From Prorocentrum cordatum (taxonomy: Eukaryota > Sar > Dinophyceae > Prorocentrales > Prorocentraceae): DNA of 64,000 nt. Both the position numbers and the translations under genes were made by a program. Where the stretch lies: positions 367,476 through 431,475 of the forward strand of contig CAUYUJ010006291.1 in the NCBI GenBank assembly GCA_963575745.1. Direction: 5' to 3'. Every line of letters starts with the position of its first letter. Positions within the stretch are counted from its first letter, which is position 1. Shown here piece by piece: positions 20,216-30,214 of the stretch. A model generated the notes under the pieces. The model did not search any database. It was given only the letters and a program-made list of their open reading frames with translations, and had not been told where the DNA came from.

Positions 20216-23009
20216 CGCCCTCACGGGCCCGCACCAACAGCCCCGCCCACCGGCGAGCAGGCGCAGTCTCCGAGCAGCCCAGCGCTGGTGCACGTTCTAC
20301 TTCAAGGACCCGGCGCAGTGGCAAGAGGTCCTGTCCTCTTCGCACGGGCATACATGGCAGCTCCTCACGACTGAGGTCCAGCGCTGGGCGCGCCACCGCG
20401 CGAGCTGGGCTGGCGCCCCTCTGCCGGCCCTGGAGACCGCCGTCGCGGCCGCATCCTGGGTGTGGCGGGCGACCGCGGCCCTGGCGGCCCTCCGGGGCCA
20501 GTTGGTTGGCGTCGCCCCCGCAGTCGCCGCCAAGGACTCGGAGCTCTCGCCAGGCACGCTCACCTGGGACGCCGCGTCTTCCATCCGGGCGCGCGGCGCC
20601 GACGACCTCCGAGACAGGGCGCGCCGACGGGCCGACCGCTACGCGCAGCTGCTGGAGACCGACCCCGGATCGGCGGACGCCCACCTGTCCCGCATGCTGC
20701 GCGAGCGCGGCGTTGGCCTCCCAGACGTCATGGCGGACCCAGCGACCCCGGACGTGCACCTGAGGGGGGGCGCAGTCCTCCTTGGCGCGGCAGATTACAT
20801 CGGGCAGAGGGGGGCGGACAGGGTCGAGCGCCACGGCCTCGACGCTTCCCGGCTGGCCTCCACCGCGGCCAGGTGCAAGGAGATCCTGAGCAGCGGGCGG
20901 CACGTCTGGCGGGCATTCTGGCTAGAGGACCACACGCCCTACACCCGGGAGCAGCTGGGCGACGCGGTGGCGCGCATCAAGCCCAGCAAGGCCAGCGCGG
21001 GGCTCCCGTACGCCGCCCTCAAGCTCGCAGCGCCCGAGCACCAGGCGCTCCTGCTGGCGGCCCAGAACTTCGCGCGGTGCCTGCGCGTCGTTCCCGCCAA
21101 GTGGAAGGAACAGCCCACCTTCCACAAGCACAAGGCGGGCCGCCCGAGGACGTCCTTTGCTGGGTTCCGCACGCTCAGCACCAACGCGGTAGAGCTGCGG
21201 GTGGCCGAGGAGCTGTGGGCCCAGGCGAACGAGGAGAGGCTATGGGAGGCGGCGGGCGGCGACCAGCTCGGCCGGGGGGACGCGCTGCTCGCCGCATACG
21301 TCACCCTCGACGTCCGGCAGGTGCGGGCAGGCCTGGCGCTCCCTTTGGGCGAGTGCTTCACGGACCTCGCCGACGCGTTCGACACGGCATTCCCGCCGGC
21401 GATCGTCGTCGACTTGCATGGCGGGGCCGGCGTCACCGGGGAGGACCTGGCCCTCGCGGCCGACATGATATTCGGATCCACGATTCGGGTGGTCTCGCCT
21501 CAGGCCACCACGAGCCCCGTCCCTCTCCCGAGCGGCATGCCCGAGGGGCGGTGCCTGGCCCCCGCATTCTTCGCATGCGCTGGGCGAAGGTTTGGCAGCG
21601 CGGCCGAGACGGACCACATCGGCGTCGGCCTGGACCCGCCGGGGCCCGCTGTGCAGGCGCACCTCCAGCTGGCCCGCGGCGGCGACGACGCCGCGCCGGA
21701 CAGGCGCGCGGCGGTGGTGACAGCACGCGCGTGCCTCGACGGCCAGACGACATGGGAGGCCGCGCTCGCGGCGGCCGGAAGCGACGCGCAGCGCCTCTGG
21801 ATCCTCGACGCCAGCGCGCCCACCCGCGTCGGCCTCAGTCAGTTCATGGACGATAGCATCCTCCGATCGTCGTCATGGGGAGCACAGCGAGTGGGCTTCC
21901 AGGCACTCGGGAACGCCGCGGAGGGACTCCGGGCAGAGTTCCGCTACGGGCCCGGGAAAACGGAGTGTATGGCGAAGGGCTTCCTCACCCGCAAGCCTCA
22001 TGGCAGGGCGTCGTTCACGGAGATCCACGATTACCTGGGCATCCCGCTTGACGAGCATGCGCGCATGGCAGCCCTGCTGAAGCAGGTGGAGGGCAGGGCG
22101 GAGCTGGGCTGGGCCAGCATACTCACGGCCATCGAGCTCCTCGGCCTCCCGGTGGACGTCGCCTTGCGGGCCCTTCCAGCCCGCGTGGAGCCCCGCGCGT
22201 GCTTCGCCGCGCCCTTGCTCCTGCTCCGCCCAGACTGGGAAGGGCGCCTGAACAACGTGCAGGATCGCTGGGCGATGCGGCTGCTGGATCTGGCCCAGCC
22301 GATGCCGCGCATCCTGCTGCTCCGGGAGCTCGGGTACCCGCGGCGCCTCGGCACGACGACTCTGAGGGCAGCATTGGGCCTCCTCGCCCGGATCGAAGCA
22401 GCGCCGCCGCAGAGCCAGCCCGCCCGGGTCGCGGCGGTGGCAGGAGGGGAGCCATCCTCGTGGATCGCCACAGCCCGCCGGCACCTCGCCGCCCTGGGCG
22501 CGCCGGCGTTCGATGCCTGGTGCGCGGGCCGGCACGGCGAGCCGGCGCACGCACCCACCAAGCCCACCCGCAAGCGCCGGATCCGGGCGTACCTGGCGGA
22601 GGAGATCGACCCGCGCCTCGCGGCCCGAGAGGCCGCCTGGCGCGCCCGCGAGGCGACCCTGTACACGCCGCGGGGCATGCACACGGCGGCGGGCGTTGCA
22701 GCGATGACGCACGCCCTCCCCGGGGCCATCCGAGCTTGGTCGCAGATGCGTCTCCAAGGGTACCTGACGACGCGGGGCGGCGAGCAGGGAGTGCGCCGCC
22801 GGTGTGGCGCGTCTGTCGCCCGAGACGGCCTGCACGCCCTGCAGGACTGCCCCAGGGCGGAGGAGGCGGCGACGGCGCTGGCCGCTGGCACGCAGTGGGC
22901 AGGGCTGCCCCCAGCGGCGCTGCTCACAGCCCTCCGCGCCGGGCTCGACCTGGAGGCCAGGCTCGCCGTCGCAGCCGCGCTCGCCCGCGAGGCGTGCAGC
23001 GGCCTCTGA
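20215..23009 (+). CDS. GC-rich LINE reverse transcriptase
   Basis: A single open frame of about 930 codons (nominally open from 20055). RT motifs are FTDLADAFDTAFPP (motif A, ~21360-21400), PLPSGMPEGRCLAP (motif B, ~21520-21560) and SQFMDDSILRSS (motif C with two Asp, ~21840-21870). Upstream, IKPSKASAGLPYAAL fits the first RT motif. The C-terminus has CGASVARDGLHALQDCP, a Cys/His finger like those ending many LINE polyproteins. I see neither an EEP endonuclease nor RNase H. GC rises sharply near 20210, so the true left end of the LINE is probably there, and the upstream 50 codons belong to the interrupted frame. No stop or frameshift: the best preserved element gene in the window. Confidence 0.85.
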
Positions 23010-23596
23010 GGCGGCCCCATATGCCGGCCTGGCGCCGCGCCAATGAGAGGCGCCGCATGGGCGGGCCGGCCGGTCTCGGGCGCGCCACCGACGCCCGCGG
23101 CGGGGCCCTCACAGCCGCGCCAATGGGGGGCGCCGCGTTGGCGGGCCGGCCGGGTGGCCTCGGGCGCGCCCTCGGCGGCCCCGTCGGCCGGCCCGGCGCC
23201 GCGCCAACGGGAGGCGCTGCATTGGCGGGCCGGCCGGGCGGCCTCGGGCGCGCCTCCGACGGCCGCGGCGAGGCAGCCAGGGGCCCCGGTGGGGGCGCCG
23301 CCGCCGCCGCCGCCCGCCGCCTGCCGCCCGCCGCCCGCTGCAGCATGAGCGGGCCCCCTCCCCTCCCCTCCGGGTCCCGGGATAAGATACCCACGGGCGG
23401 CCAGTCCGGGACCGGCGCAACCCAGCCGCGAGGCGGGCCGCCGGCCCGGGCTGAGCCAGCCGGCTGTGCCGTGGGGGGCCCTCTTATAAAATATGTTTTA
23501 CAGCTGCACTGGCTCGCCGCCGGCCAGTGCCCGCCCTGCCAACCGGGCGGCCGCGCACGAAGAAAAGGAGGAGGAGGAGGAGGAGGAGGAGGATTT
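23010..23596 (+). repeat. LINE 3' region: 80-84-bp tandem repeats and GGA tail
   Basis: After the RT stop, three copies of a GC-rich unit start GCGCCAA at 23037, 23117 and 23201. They share GGCGGGCCGGCCGG and CCTCGGGCGCGCC, with periods of 80 and 84 bp. A GCC run (about 23296-23345) and less repetitive sequence follow. The GC-rich segment ends in about nine GGA triplets (23567-23594), after which composition drops abruptly. The GGA run is a plausible 3' tail of the LINE. Confidence 0.75.
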
Positions 23597-23955
23597 CGGG
23601 GTTCTTGGATATAGCTACTAGGTCGGGACAGCATCGTAAACACTAGATTTCTGCTAATTCAGCTTTGCTGTAAGCTTGGGGCCAGAGACCACGATTAATC
23701 CGATCGAGGTAGTATATCCGATTACCCCGAACACTGTCAACACACGGCTTTGCTAGTTCTTTAGCTACTGAGCTGCATAGAACCCGCAAGCTGAACAGAA
23801 CCAGACTCTCAATCCCGCGTGATGCCCCAGTTTATGATTTAAATCGGGAAAGCCCCCTGCTATATGCACCCGCCGCCCAGGAGGGGGTTCAAAGAAAGTC
23901 CCGTCAACATTAATTAGCTCGAAACAGGAGGAGGTCAGCCAGTCCTTACGCTTCG
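23597..23955. other. Moderate-GC interval without a gene
   Basis: No coding signal, repeat or RNA gene is evident. Composition resembles Copia-1, so it could be the far side of the sequence split by the LINE. I found no target-site duplication. Confidence 0.5.
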
Positions 23956-24376
23956 CTTCAGTAGGGGCTCCAAAGAGGCCCCAAAGGGGCCCAAAAGGAG
24001 CTCCAAAGGGGCCCCTCCAAAGGGGCCACGAAGGGGCCCTAAACCTCAAAGGGGCCCCAAACCCCAGAAGGTGCCCCGAAGGGGCCCCAGGAAGGCCCCA
24101 AACTCCAAAGAGGCTCCAAATCCCAAAGGGGCACCAAAGGGGCCTCAAACCCCAAAGGTGCCATGAAGGGGCCCAAAGGGGCCGCAAACCCCAAAGAGGC
24201 CCCGAAGCGGCCCCAAAGGAGCCCCAAACCCCAAGAGGACCTCAAAGGGGCCCCAAACCCCAAAGGAGCCTCAAACCCCAAAGGGGCCCCAAAGGGGGCC
24301 CAAACCCCAAGGGGGCCCCAAAGGGGCCCCAAAGGGGCCCCAAACCTCAAAGGAGCTCCAGAGGGGCCCCGAAGAG
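23956..24376. repeat. GGGGCCCC-rich minisatellite
   Basis: Some 420 bp of variants of AAAGGGGCCCCAAAC in tandem, unit length varying around 15-30 bp. Because the core GGGGCCCC is its own complement, both strands look alike and open frames on either strand (GAPLG repeats) are artefacts. Confidence 0.9.
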
Positions 24377-24413
24377 GAGTTTATCGGGGTGGCTGCAGCA
24401 GACTGCTGGTGGG

Positions 24414-24612
24414 TCGTTTCCGGTTCGGTCCGGTTCGGTCCGGTTCGGTCCGGTTCGGCGGGGGGAGGTCCGGCCCGGTTCGGAGTCCCGGTTCGGTTCG
24501 GTTCGGTGTCGCAATTTTCCGGTTCGGTTCGGTTCCTATTGACAAAAAACACCGGTTTGCGCCGGTTCGGTTCGGCCCGGTTCGGTTCGGCTGGTTCGGT
24601 TCGGTTCCGGAA
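24414..24612 (+). repeat. CGGTT pentanucleotide-type repeat
   Basis: Runs of CGGTT and CGGTC alternate through about 200 bp, with a short non-repetitive insert at 24540-24565. It abuts, and seems to interrupt, the RNase H of the minus-strand LINE relic on its right. Confidence 0.9.
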
Positions 24613-24626
24613 CCATCCATTTCGCA

Positions 24627-25663
24627 TTGAAGATTTGGATGCGCGTCGAGGTGTTGCCAAATTTTCCACCATAAATCGCTATCTGGTCCGTCAGGGCATC
24701 TATGGCGCTGGTTGTACCAGCCGATGATGACACTCTCATTGTCGGTCGTGTAGATCGTGTGCCCCGAACTGCAGCGCAGCGCGAGGTAGAAGGCGAGGAG
24801 CTCACCTCGTGGTACAGTTTGACGTGGTCCTGGCAGACCTCCCCATACTCCGAGAAACAGCTCCATATCTTCGCATAGGTCATGATCGCAGGCGAGGCCG
24901 CATCCAACACGACGAAGTCTTGGGTCCCTGCTCTCTGGCCGCTGGCGTCCCCGAATCCATATAACGGATGCTCCTGAGTGCCCTCGCCGAAGCAGCCGTC
25001 GACATAATCACCTCCTGTGGTGCTCCATGCTTCATCACTCTGTGGGACTTCCACTTTCAACCATGATGCTGGAATAAGGCCCTTTGTCCAGAAGCAGGCA
25101 TCAGCCTCTCCCTGAGTGTAGGCCTCTCCCACACATTTCTTGGTGAGGCTATAAATGTCGTGCTGACATCGCCCCTCACATGCCCATACTCGATGAAACG
25201 CTGTCTCACGATGGCCAAGGCAACGCAAACGATCTTGAGACATCTCCCGCTTGGCTCGCTCTTGTCGCCGAGTCCGCGGCCACGTGGCTCCAACTGCAAT
25301 CGCAAGCATGAGACCCGCTAATCGCCGACCTCCTGGGGCGCCTTCTAGATGCATGAGACGATGCCTGTACGAATGGTTGCAGGCTCCCTTCAAGGCCCGC
25401 ACCCTCGTAATGCTGAGCCGCACGCTGCCGCAATCCAGCCTGTACTGCGTGCTCATACTCGTCAAAGAAAGCGTTGGGTAAATCGATGCTCTCGACGCCC
25501 GTGAGCTGGTCGATCGCGAACTGCCAACTGTGCTCGGCACCGTCTCCATACTGGGTGTGGCTCGGCTGGTTGGAGGGTCTGGTCGCCACCCAGCTTGCAG
25601 CAAGTAGCAGATCACCGCTCCCTGTTGTCCAAGAGTGTGTCGAGCGCGTTGGGCGTGTGGCAT
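24627..25663 (-). pseudogene. LINE zinc finger and RNase H (relic)
   Basis: Reading leftwards, LRCLGHRETAFHRVWACEG is the Cys/His finger found after RT in many LINEs. Then come HPLYGFGDASGQ (first Asp of RNase H) and, after a frameshift near 24880, TVPRGELLAFYLAL (Glu motif) and TIYTTDNESVIIGWYNQ (third acidic motif). SDLWWKIWQHLDAHPN is the helix that follows. All three acidic residues survive. The domain is cut off at about 24627, where the CGGTT repeat begins, so the last part of RNase H is missing. The RT palm of the same element lies to its right. Confidence 0.7.
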
Positions 25664-25673
25664 TGCAGCGAGA

Positions 25674-26275
25674 TCACGCTTTCAAATCAATCAGAGTGGT
25701 TAGGCATCTGCCCGAGATCTTGTGGCCGAGCGAGTTACCCAACTTTCTGCGAACTTGTGTCATAACAGTTCCAAGAACATCGTGTAGCTGGTGCCCGTAG
25801 GCATCTGCCGCCTGCGCACCCTGCTGTTCTAACCTCGAAATGAGGCCATATCGCCGAGCTGCTCGAACATATTTGATCACCCGCTTGTGCATAGCATTAT
25901 GCTTGGCCTGTCGAGCAGTTCTGCATGCACGTGCCTGTCGAGAACCTCCACCAAGATCTGCACCCAGGTAAGGTGCATGAGGGACAGCGCGAACTTGGAA
26001 TCCTTGAGTTCGGACTCGTCGTCCGATGATCTTGGCATCATCCAGCTTCGTGCAGACACCTACGCTCTTGGGAGAGGTGGACATCCCAGACCGCTGCACT
26101 GATCGACAAGTATCGACCAGGCACCGCACGAGCTTGTTGCGCATCGTCTCTCTGGTACTCTTGACTCACTGGCTGAGGTCGTCCATCCACAGCCTCTGCG
26201 ACATGCCCACGTGCACCGTCGTCAGCCGATGCATGATGTGGTACGTCGCGCACTTGGCAAATCTAGTGCCTCCTC
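25674..26275 (-). pseudogene. LINE RT motif C and thumb (relic)
   Basis: The minus strand reads HVGMSQRLWMDDLSQ, with the active-site Asp pair at 26178-26183. An in-frame TGA follows at 26166-26168, and the same frame continues as MRNKLVRCLVDTCRS to 25674. APYLGADLGGGSRQARACRT is the conserved post-palm block of LINE RTs, followed by a basic helical thumb (RRYGLISRLEQQGAQAADAYG). The TGA three codons after the Asp pair is the main defect. Motifs A and B are not found upstream; the left part of RT is lost. Confidence 0.65.
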
Positions 26276-26284
26276 TGAGGCCCT

Positions 26285-26845
26285 GAACAACTGGCCGACG
26301 AGGTGCGAACGGCTCCGATTATGTGCCTGACTGCCGCAAGCACCGCGCCGCCATGCACTGCGTCAGCTCCAACCCCAAAAACTCGGCAGGGATCGACGAG
26401 CCGAAATCCTTCACATCAGTAATTTTGGGTCTCGGAGCCCACAGGGCGGTTTTTCATGTTTTCCATTCGACGTTCCATGAAACCCGATGTCATTCCGAGG
26501 CCGCGCATCGAACGTTTTCGATGGCGCGTCGCGTTATGCGATGTCACGTGCGTTGGGCTGGGGTTTCTCAGGATTGTACATTTGCGTTGCGCTGGGGCGG
26601 TTTCGACCCCCATCCCTGGCTGATCCACCCCGCGGGCAACGTCGCAGGAAGAGTTCGATCATGTCGTTCGTAGTGCCAGCGATGCTGTCGCGGACATTGA
26701 CCGTGCCACGGGGGGGGGTCGTCCAGAAATTTCCTACCATATTGCAGTGTTGGTTCTTCGTTTTGAAGAGACACCGCCCCGCGTCATTCCTTCCGGCCCC
26801 CTCCCTCGTCCTCCCTCTTCGCGTATCTGCCCCTGCTCTCCGCGT
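26285..26845. other. Interval without recognised features
   Basis: Several frames are open for 100-190 codons on both strands, but none contains a motif I recognise, and the plus and minus frames overlap. A G-run at 26710-26718 and C-rich blocks are the only landmarks. I call no gene here. Confidence 0.4.
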
Positions 26846-26847
26846 GT

Positions 26848-26965
26848 CTCCGTCGTCATCGTCCATCGTCATCGTCGCCATCACCATCATCATCAGCATC
26901 ATCAGCATTCTCGCCGTCTCCATCATCAATACCACCACCATCCTCATCAACATCATCAAAACACC
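26848..26965. repeat. ATC microsatellite
   Basis: CATCATC/CATCGTC triplets with CAG and CTC interruptions. On the minus strand it is a GAT array, the only such tract in the window in that orientation. Confidence 0.85.
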
Positions 26966-27037
26966 CCCCTTGTTCCCCCGCGTCTCTGCTTCGCCACATC
27001 CCCCGCAAGTCTCGTGGCCTTGTGAGGTGCTCCACCG

Positions 27038-27460
27038 AAGGCCCCATCGGCAGGGTCCTTAGTGCGCCGCCCAGCCCATGTCGGCACGCCCCTCAGACGC
27101 TTCGTGTCCCCATGAGGAGCTCATCGGAGGTCCCGGCGGCAAGGTCCACATGCCGTCGCCCAGGCCACATTGATGACACCCTCAAACATTTCGTGCCCCT
27201 ATAGGCAGCTCCACCAAAAAAAGGTCCCAGCGGCAGGTTTCCCAGGCCGCCGCCCAGCATATTTCGGCATACGTTTCACACCCTTCGTGGCCCCACGGGG
27301 AGCTACACCGACGGCCCCACAGGCAGGGCCCACAGGCCGCCGCCCAGCCCATTCCGTCATACGCTCACAAGCTTCGTGGCCCCATTGGGGAGCACCCCCG
27401 ATGGCCCAAGCGACAGGGTCCACATGCCGTCGCCCAGCCCATGTCGTCCACGAGTGGCGC
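27038..27460 (+). repeat. ~90-bp tandem repeat, 4.7 copies
   Basis: Units begin GGYCCC near 27039, 27128, 27222, 27312 and 27402. Each has CGGCAGGGTCC-like, GCCGCCGCCCAG-like and TTCGTGSCCCCA-like blocks in the same order. Copies are 70-85% alike by eye. Open frames across it are by-products. Confidence 0.8.
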
Positions 27461-27524
27461 CCAGCACGGCTCCAAGAGCGCCTCAAGAGGCGCCGAGTAA
27501 GTTGCACCCTCATGCAAACAGTTT

Positions 27525-27835
27525 TTGTCACTTGTGGGGGTCCTCTTGGGGCCCTCTTGGAGCATTCTTGGGGCCCTCTGGGAGCGTTCTTGGGGCCTTC
27601 CCGGGGCCCCAGTGGGCCCTCGGAGGGCCCCAAGAACGTTCCCCGAGGGCCCCAAGAGGGACCCCCCAAAGTGGTACAAAGAATTCGCGCGAACGTGCAA
27701 TCTGTTGTAGGCCTTTCGGGGCCCTCTGGGAGCTCTCTTGGGGCCCCCATTGGTGGCGCCTTGGGGCCTTGGGATGGCTCCAAGAGGCTTCGGGATTGCC
27801 CCAGACCGCCACAAGACAGCTCCGAGACGGCCGTC
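27525..27835 (+). repeat. GGGGCCCTCT-type minisatellite
   Basis: Variants of CTTGGGGCCCTCTTGGGAGC, unit about 17-21 bp, recur through the interval with a break at 27670-27715. Related units reappear at 28670-29250, and the self-complementary GGGGCCC core links it to the repeat at 24 kb. Confidence 0.75.
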
Positions 27836-27959
27836 GAGCACCACGGGTGAAAGCAAGTGAGGCTAGGGAACAGGGCCTCTGGTAAGCCGCCACTGCGCCC
27901 CCTGGACTACCCAGACAGCGAGGGGACCTGAAACGCCCTGGGGCTCCAGGGGCCCCAGA

Positions 27960-28015
27960 TTAGTGAAGTGAAGGTTTTTGCCATGCAAGCACCCCGAAAT
28001 TCTTCACTTCACTAA
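27960..28015. repeat. Perfect 14-bp inverted repeat
   Basis: TTAGTGAAGTGAAG at 27960-27973 and its exact complement at 28002-28015 enclose 28 bases, a stable potential hairpin. No gene is adjacent. 27840-27960 and 28015-28230 hold nothing I recognise. Confidence 0.9.
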
Positions 28016-28229
28016 ACCGGACCCAGGACGAACTCGCTACGCTCCAGTCCCGCGGGAGATCCAAGACTCCCGCCGCCGCCCGGGGACGTTGCTGCATTGC
28101 GGTGCTCTGGTCACTGTTAATGGCTTCCGCGGGCTGCAGCGGCTCACTTCCATGACTACCCCGACTCACGAATCCAGTGGTTGGTCTGGCTCTATGGGTT
28201 GGTTTCGTTGTGTCGGTTGATTTTATGCT

Positions 28230-28482
28230 TGGTTGGCGGTCGGTGGATTTCGCGTTGTTCATTGGTGTCGTGAAGTGATTTGTCGTTTGGTTGGTCAGTG
28301 CCGTTTTGTTGATTCGTGCCGTTTTGTTGGTTGGTGTCGTTTCGTTGGTTGGTGTCGTTTTGTTGCTTGGTGTCGTTTTGTTGCTTGGTGTCCTTTTGTT
28401 GGCCGGTGTCGATTTGTTGGTTTGTTGGTTGGTGTCGGTTTGTTGGTTGGTGTCGTTTTGTTGCTTGGCGTCGTCCTGGCGG
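28230..28482 (+). repeat. GT-rich minisatellite (TTTTGTTGSTTGGTGTCG)
   Basis: Roughly 12 tandem variants of an 18-19-bp unit, CGTTTTGTTGCTTGGTGT, with shorter variants mixed in. Minus-strand open frames give NDTNQQ repeats, which I regard as artefact. Confidence 0.85.
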
Positions 28483-28639
28483 CGTGGCCGATAATCGGCG
28501 GCCTGCAATGGCGCCAGGATTTGTTTCGGGCCAGCCTTGATCGCCCTCATCATTCTCATATTCGTCAGCGTCAGCACTCGTCGCCCCCATCCGCGCACAC
28601 ATGCGGCCCTGGTACGGCTCTCACGCGGCCCTGCGAAGG

Positions 28640-29312
28640 CCTTCACTGTGCTCCCCAAAGCTTTCTGAGGGGCCCCCCAGAGGCCCCAAGAGGGCACTGG
28701 AAATTGTCGCTTCCAACTCCGCCAGGCGGAGGTCAACAAGGGTCTCACTGGTGCACTTCCAGGAATCGTCGTTCGATCCTCTTGGGGCCCTCCTGGGGCC
28801 TTCTGGAGCCGTCTTGGAAGCTCCGAGCGGCTCCATGAAGGCGCCGGGCGATATCGCTTCCAATTCCGCCAGGTGGAGTTAGACCAGGGGCTCACTGAGG
28901 CCCCTTTTTGCGCCCTCCTCTGCCTTTGAAAAAGCCCCGATGGGGTTCTTCAGTGCCGTCTTAGGGCCCCTAAGAGGCCTCCAGTAGGGTATTGAAGTTA
29001 TCGCTTCCAACTCCGCCACGCGGAGTTGAACCCAGGGCGGCTCTCTATGGCCCTTTCGGGGCCTTCTTAGAGCTTTTCTGAGGCCCTAAGTGGGCCCTGG
29101 GAGGTGTCATTTTCACGGGCGTTGAAAGTGACACCGCGGAGGGCCCTCTTGGGCCCTTCTTGGGGCCTCTCTTGGGTCCCTCTGGGAGCCCTCTTGGTGC
29201 CGCCCTGGGGCCTTCTCGGGGCCTTCTTGGAGCCTTTCTGGTGCTCTTTAAGTGGGCCCTGGGAGGTGTCACTTTCACGGGCGCTGAAAGTGACACATCG
29301 AAGGGCCCGCTT
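28640..29312 (+). repeat. Array of ~145-160-bp units with hairpin cores
   Basis: Three units carry a palindrome of the type AACTCCGCCAGGCGGAGTT at about 28719, 28860 and 29010. Two further units carry GTGTCA(C/T)TTTCA, 7 bases, then TGAAAGTGACAC, at 29105-29135 and 29267-29297. Between them lie GGGGCCC-rich stretches like those at 27.5 kb. The spacing of the hairpins (about 141, 150, 95 and 162 bp) suggests two related tandem families. Confidence 0.75.
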
Positions 29313-29650
29313 TCCCTCGTAGCGCTGCCCGTGGCCGGGGCATTGTGCAGCGCATCCCTCGTCGAACGTATTTTGTCGGACGCGTGGTCGAATTCCGCCA
29401 GTTCGGTCGAGATGGTGGTCAAGCGGTTCGGTTGCAATGTAGCCATGCGGATCTGAGCTTACCATTTCTTGCCATTTTGGCGGGGATCGCAGGAGCGTTT
29501 GTGTTGTGATCAACTGTGCTCGATATATCCAGCGGCAGCGTTTCATCCCAATATATTATTTTGAAAAAAGTCAGCAGGGGCCAAATTGCTGATGTGAAGC
29601 AACATAGGCCTCGTAAGGGGAGCCGAGCCGCATCGCAGCCTGGACGACGA
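29313..29650. other. Interval without a gene
   Basis: Unique-looking, moderate GC. Short frames are present on both strands but none is convincing. Confidence 0.4.
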
Positions 29651-29921
29651 CGACGACGAGGAGGAGGAGGAGGAGGAGAAGAAGGAGGAGGAGGAGGAGG
29701 GGGAGGAAGAAGACGAGGAGGGAGGAGGAGGAGGAGGAGGAGGAAGAGGAGGAGGAGGAGGAGAAGAGGAGAGGAGGAGGAAGAGGAGGAGGAAAAGGAG
29801 AGGAGGAGGAGGAGGGGGAGGCGGAGGGGGAGGGGAGGGGAGGAGGAGAGAGGAGGGGAGGAGGAGGAGGAGGAGGAGGAGGAGGAGGAGGGAGGAGGAG
29901 GATGAGGAGGAGGAGGAGGAG
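29651..29921 (+). repeat. GGA microsatellite at the left edge of Copia-2
   Basis: GGA/GAG triplets with AGA, GGG and GAC interruptions. The last GGA triplet directly touches the first base of the Copia-2 terminal repeat. Confidence 0.95.
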
Positions 29922-30000
29922 GTCGAGAACTCCCTGCAGGACGGCCCCGACGAGTGACGGAGGACAGCGACGTCCGTGTCGCCGTGGTTGGCTCAAGGCC
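29922..30000 (+). repeat. Copia-2 left terminal direct repeat (79 bp)
   Basis: Aligns without gaps to 39516-39594, with about 69 of 79 positions the same and the last 27 bases identical, ending GTTGGCTCAAGGCC. This is short for an LTR; it may be a remnant or a short LTR. An inverted repeat (GACCGCAC, 3 bases, GTGCGGTC) follows at 30000-30018. Confidence 0.75.
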
Positions 30001-30214
30001 GACCGCACGGCGTGCGGTCCTGGCGGGCGCGCGCGGGCCCGAGGGCCCGAATCGAGACGCACCGAGGGCGCTTAATGAGAGGGAAAGGATCCCTAGCGAC
30101 TTGGTAGCGTAGCCTTGGTCCACGGCGGACCGGGGCTCAGCACTTTCCACTGAACGAGCACTACATCAAGCGCGGCATCGAGGTGCCGCACGGAACGCCA
30201 CAGACTGCGTCGAG

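Noticed and set aside
20462-23614. Long alternative frames on both strands across the GC-rich LINE
   Set aside because: Shadows of the RT frame: high GC removes stops, and none contains motifs.
27038-27460. Evenly spaced repeats as a possible CRISPR array
   Set aside because: The whole ~90-bp unit is repeated with diffuse divergence; there are no constant short repeats with unique spacers and no cas genes.
29470-29490. GCCATTTTGGC as a spliced-leader relic
   Set aside because: Only the middle 11 bases agree; the 5' CCGTA and 3' TCAAG ends are missing and no frame follows.
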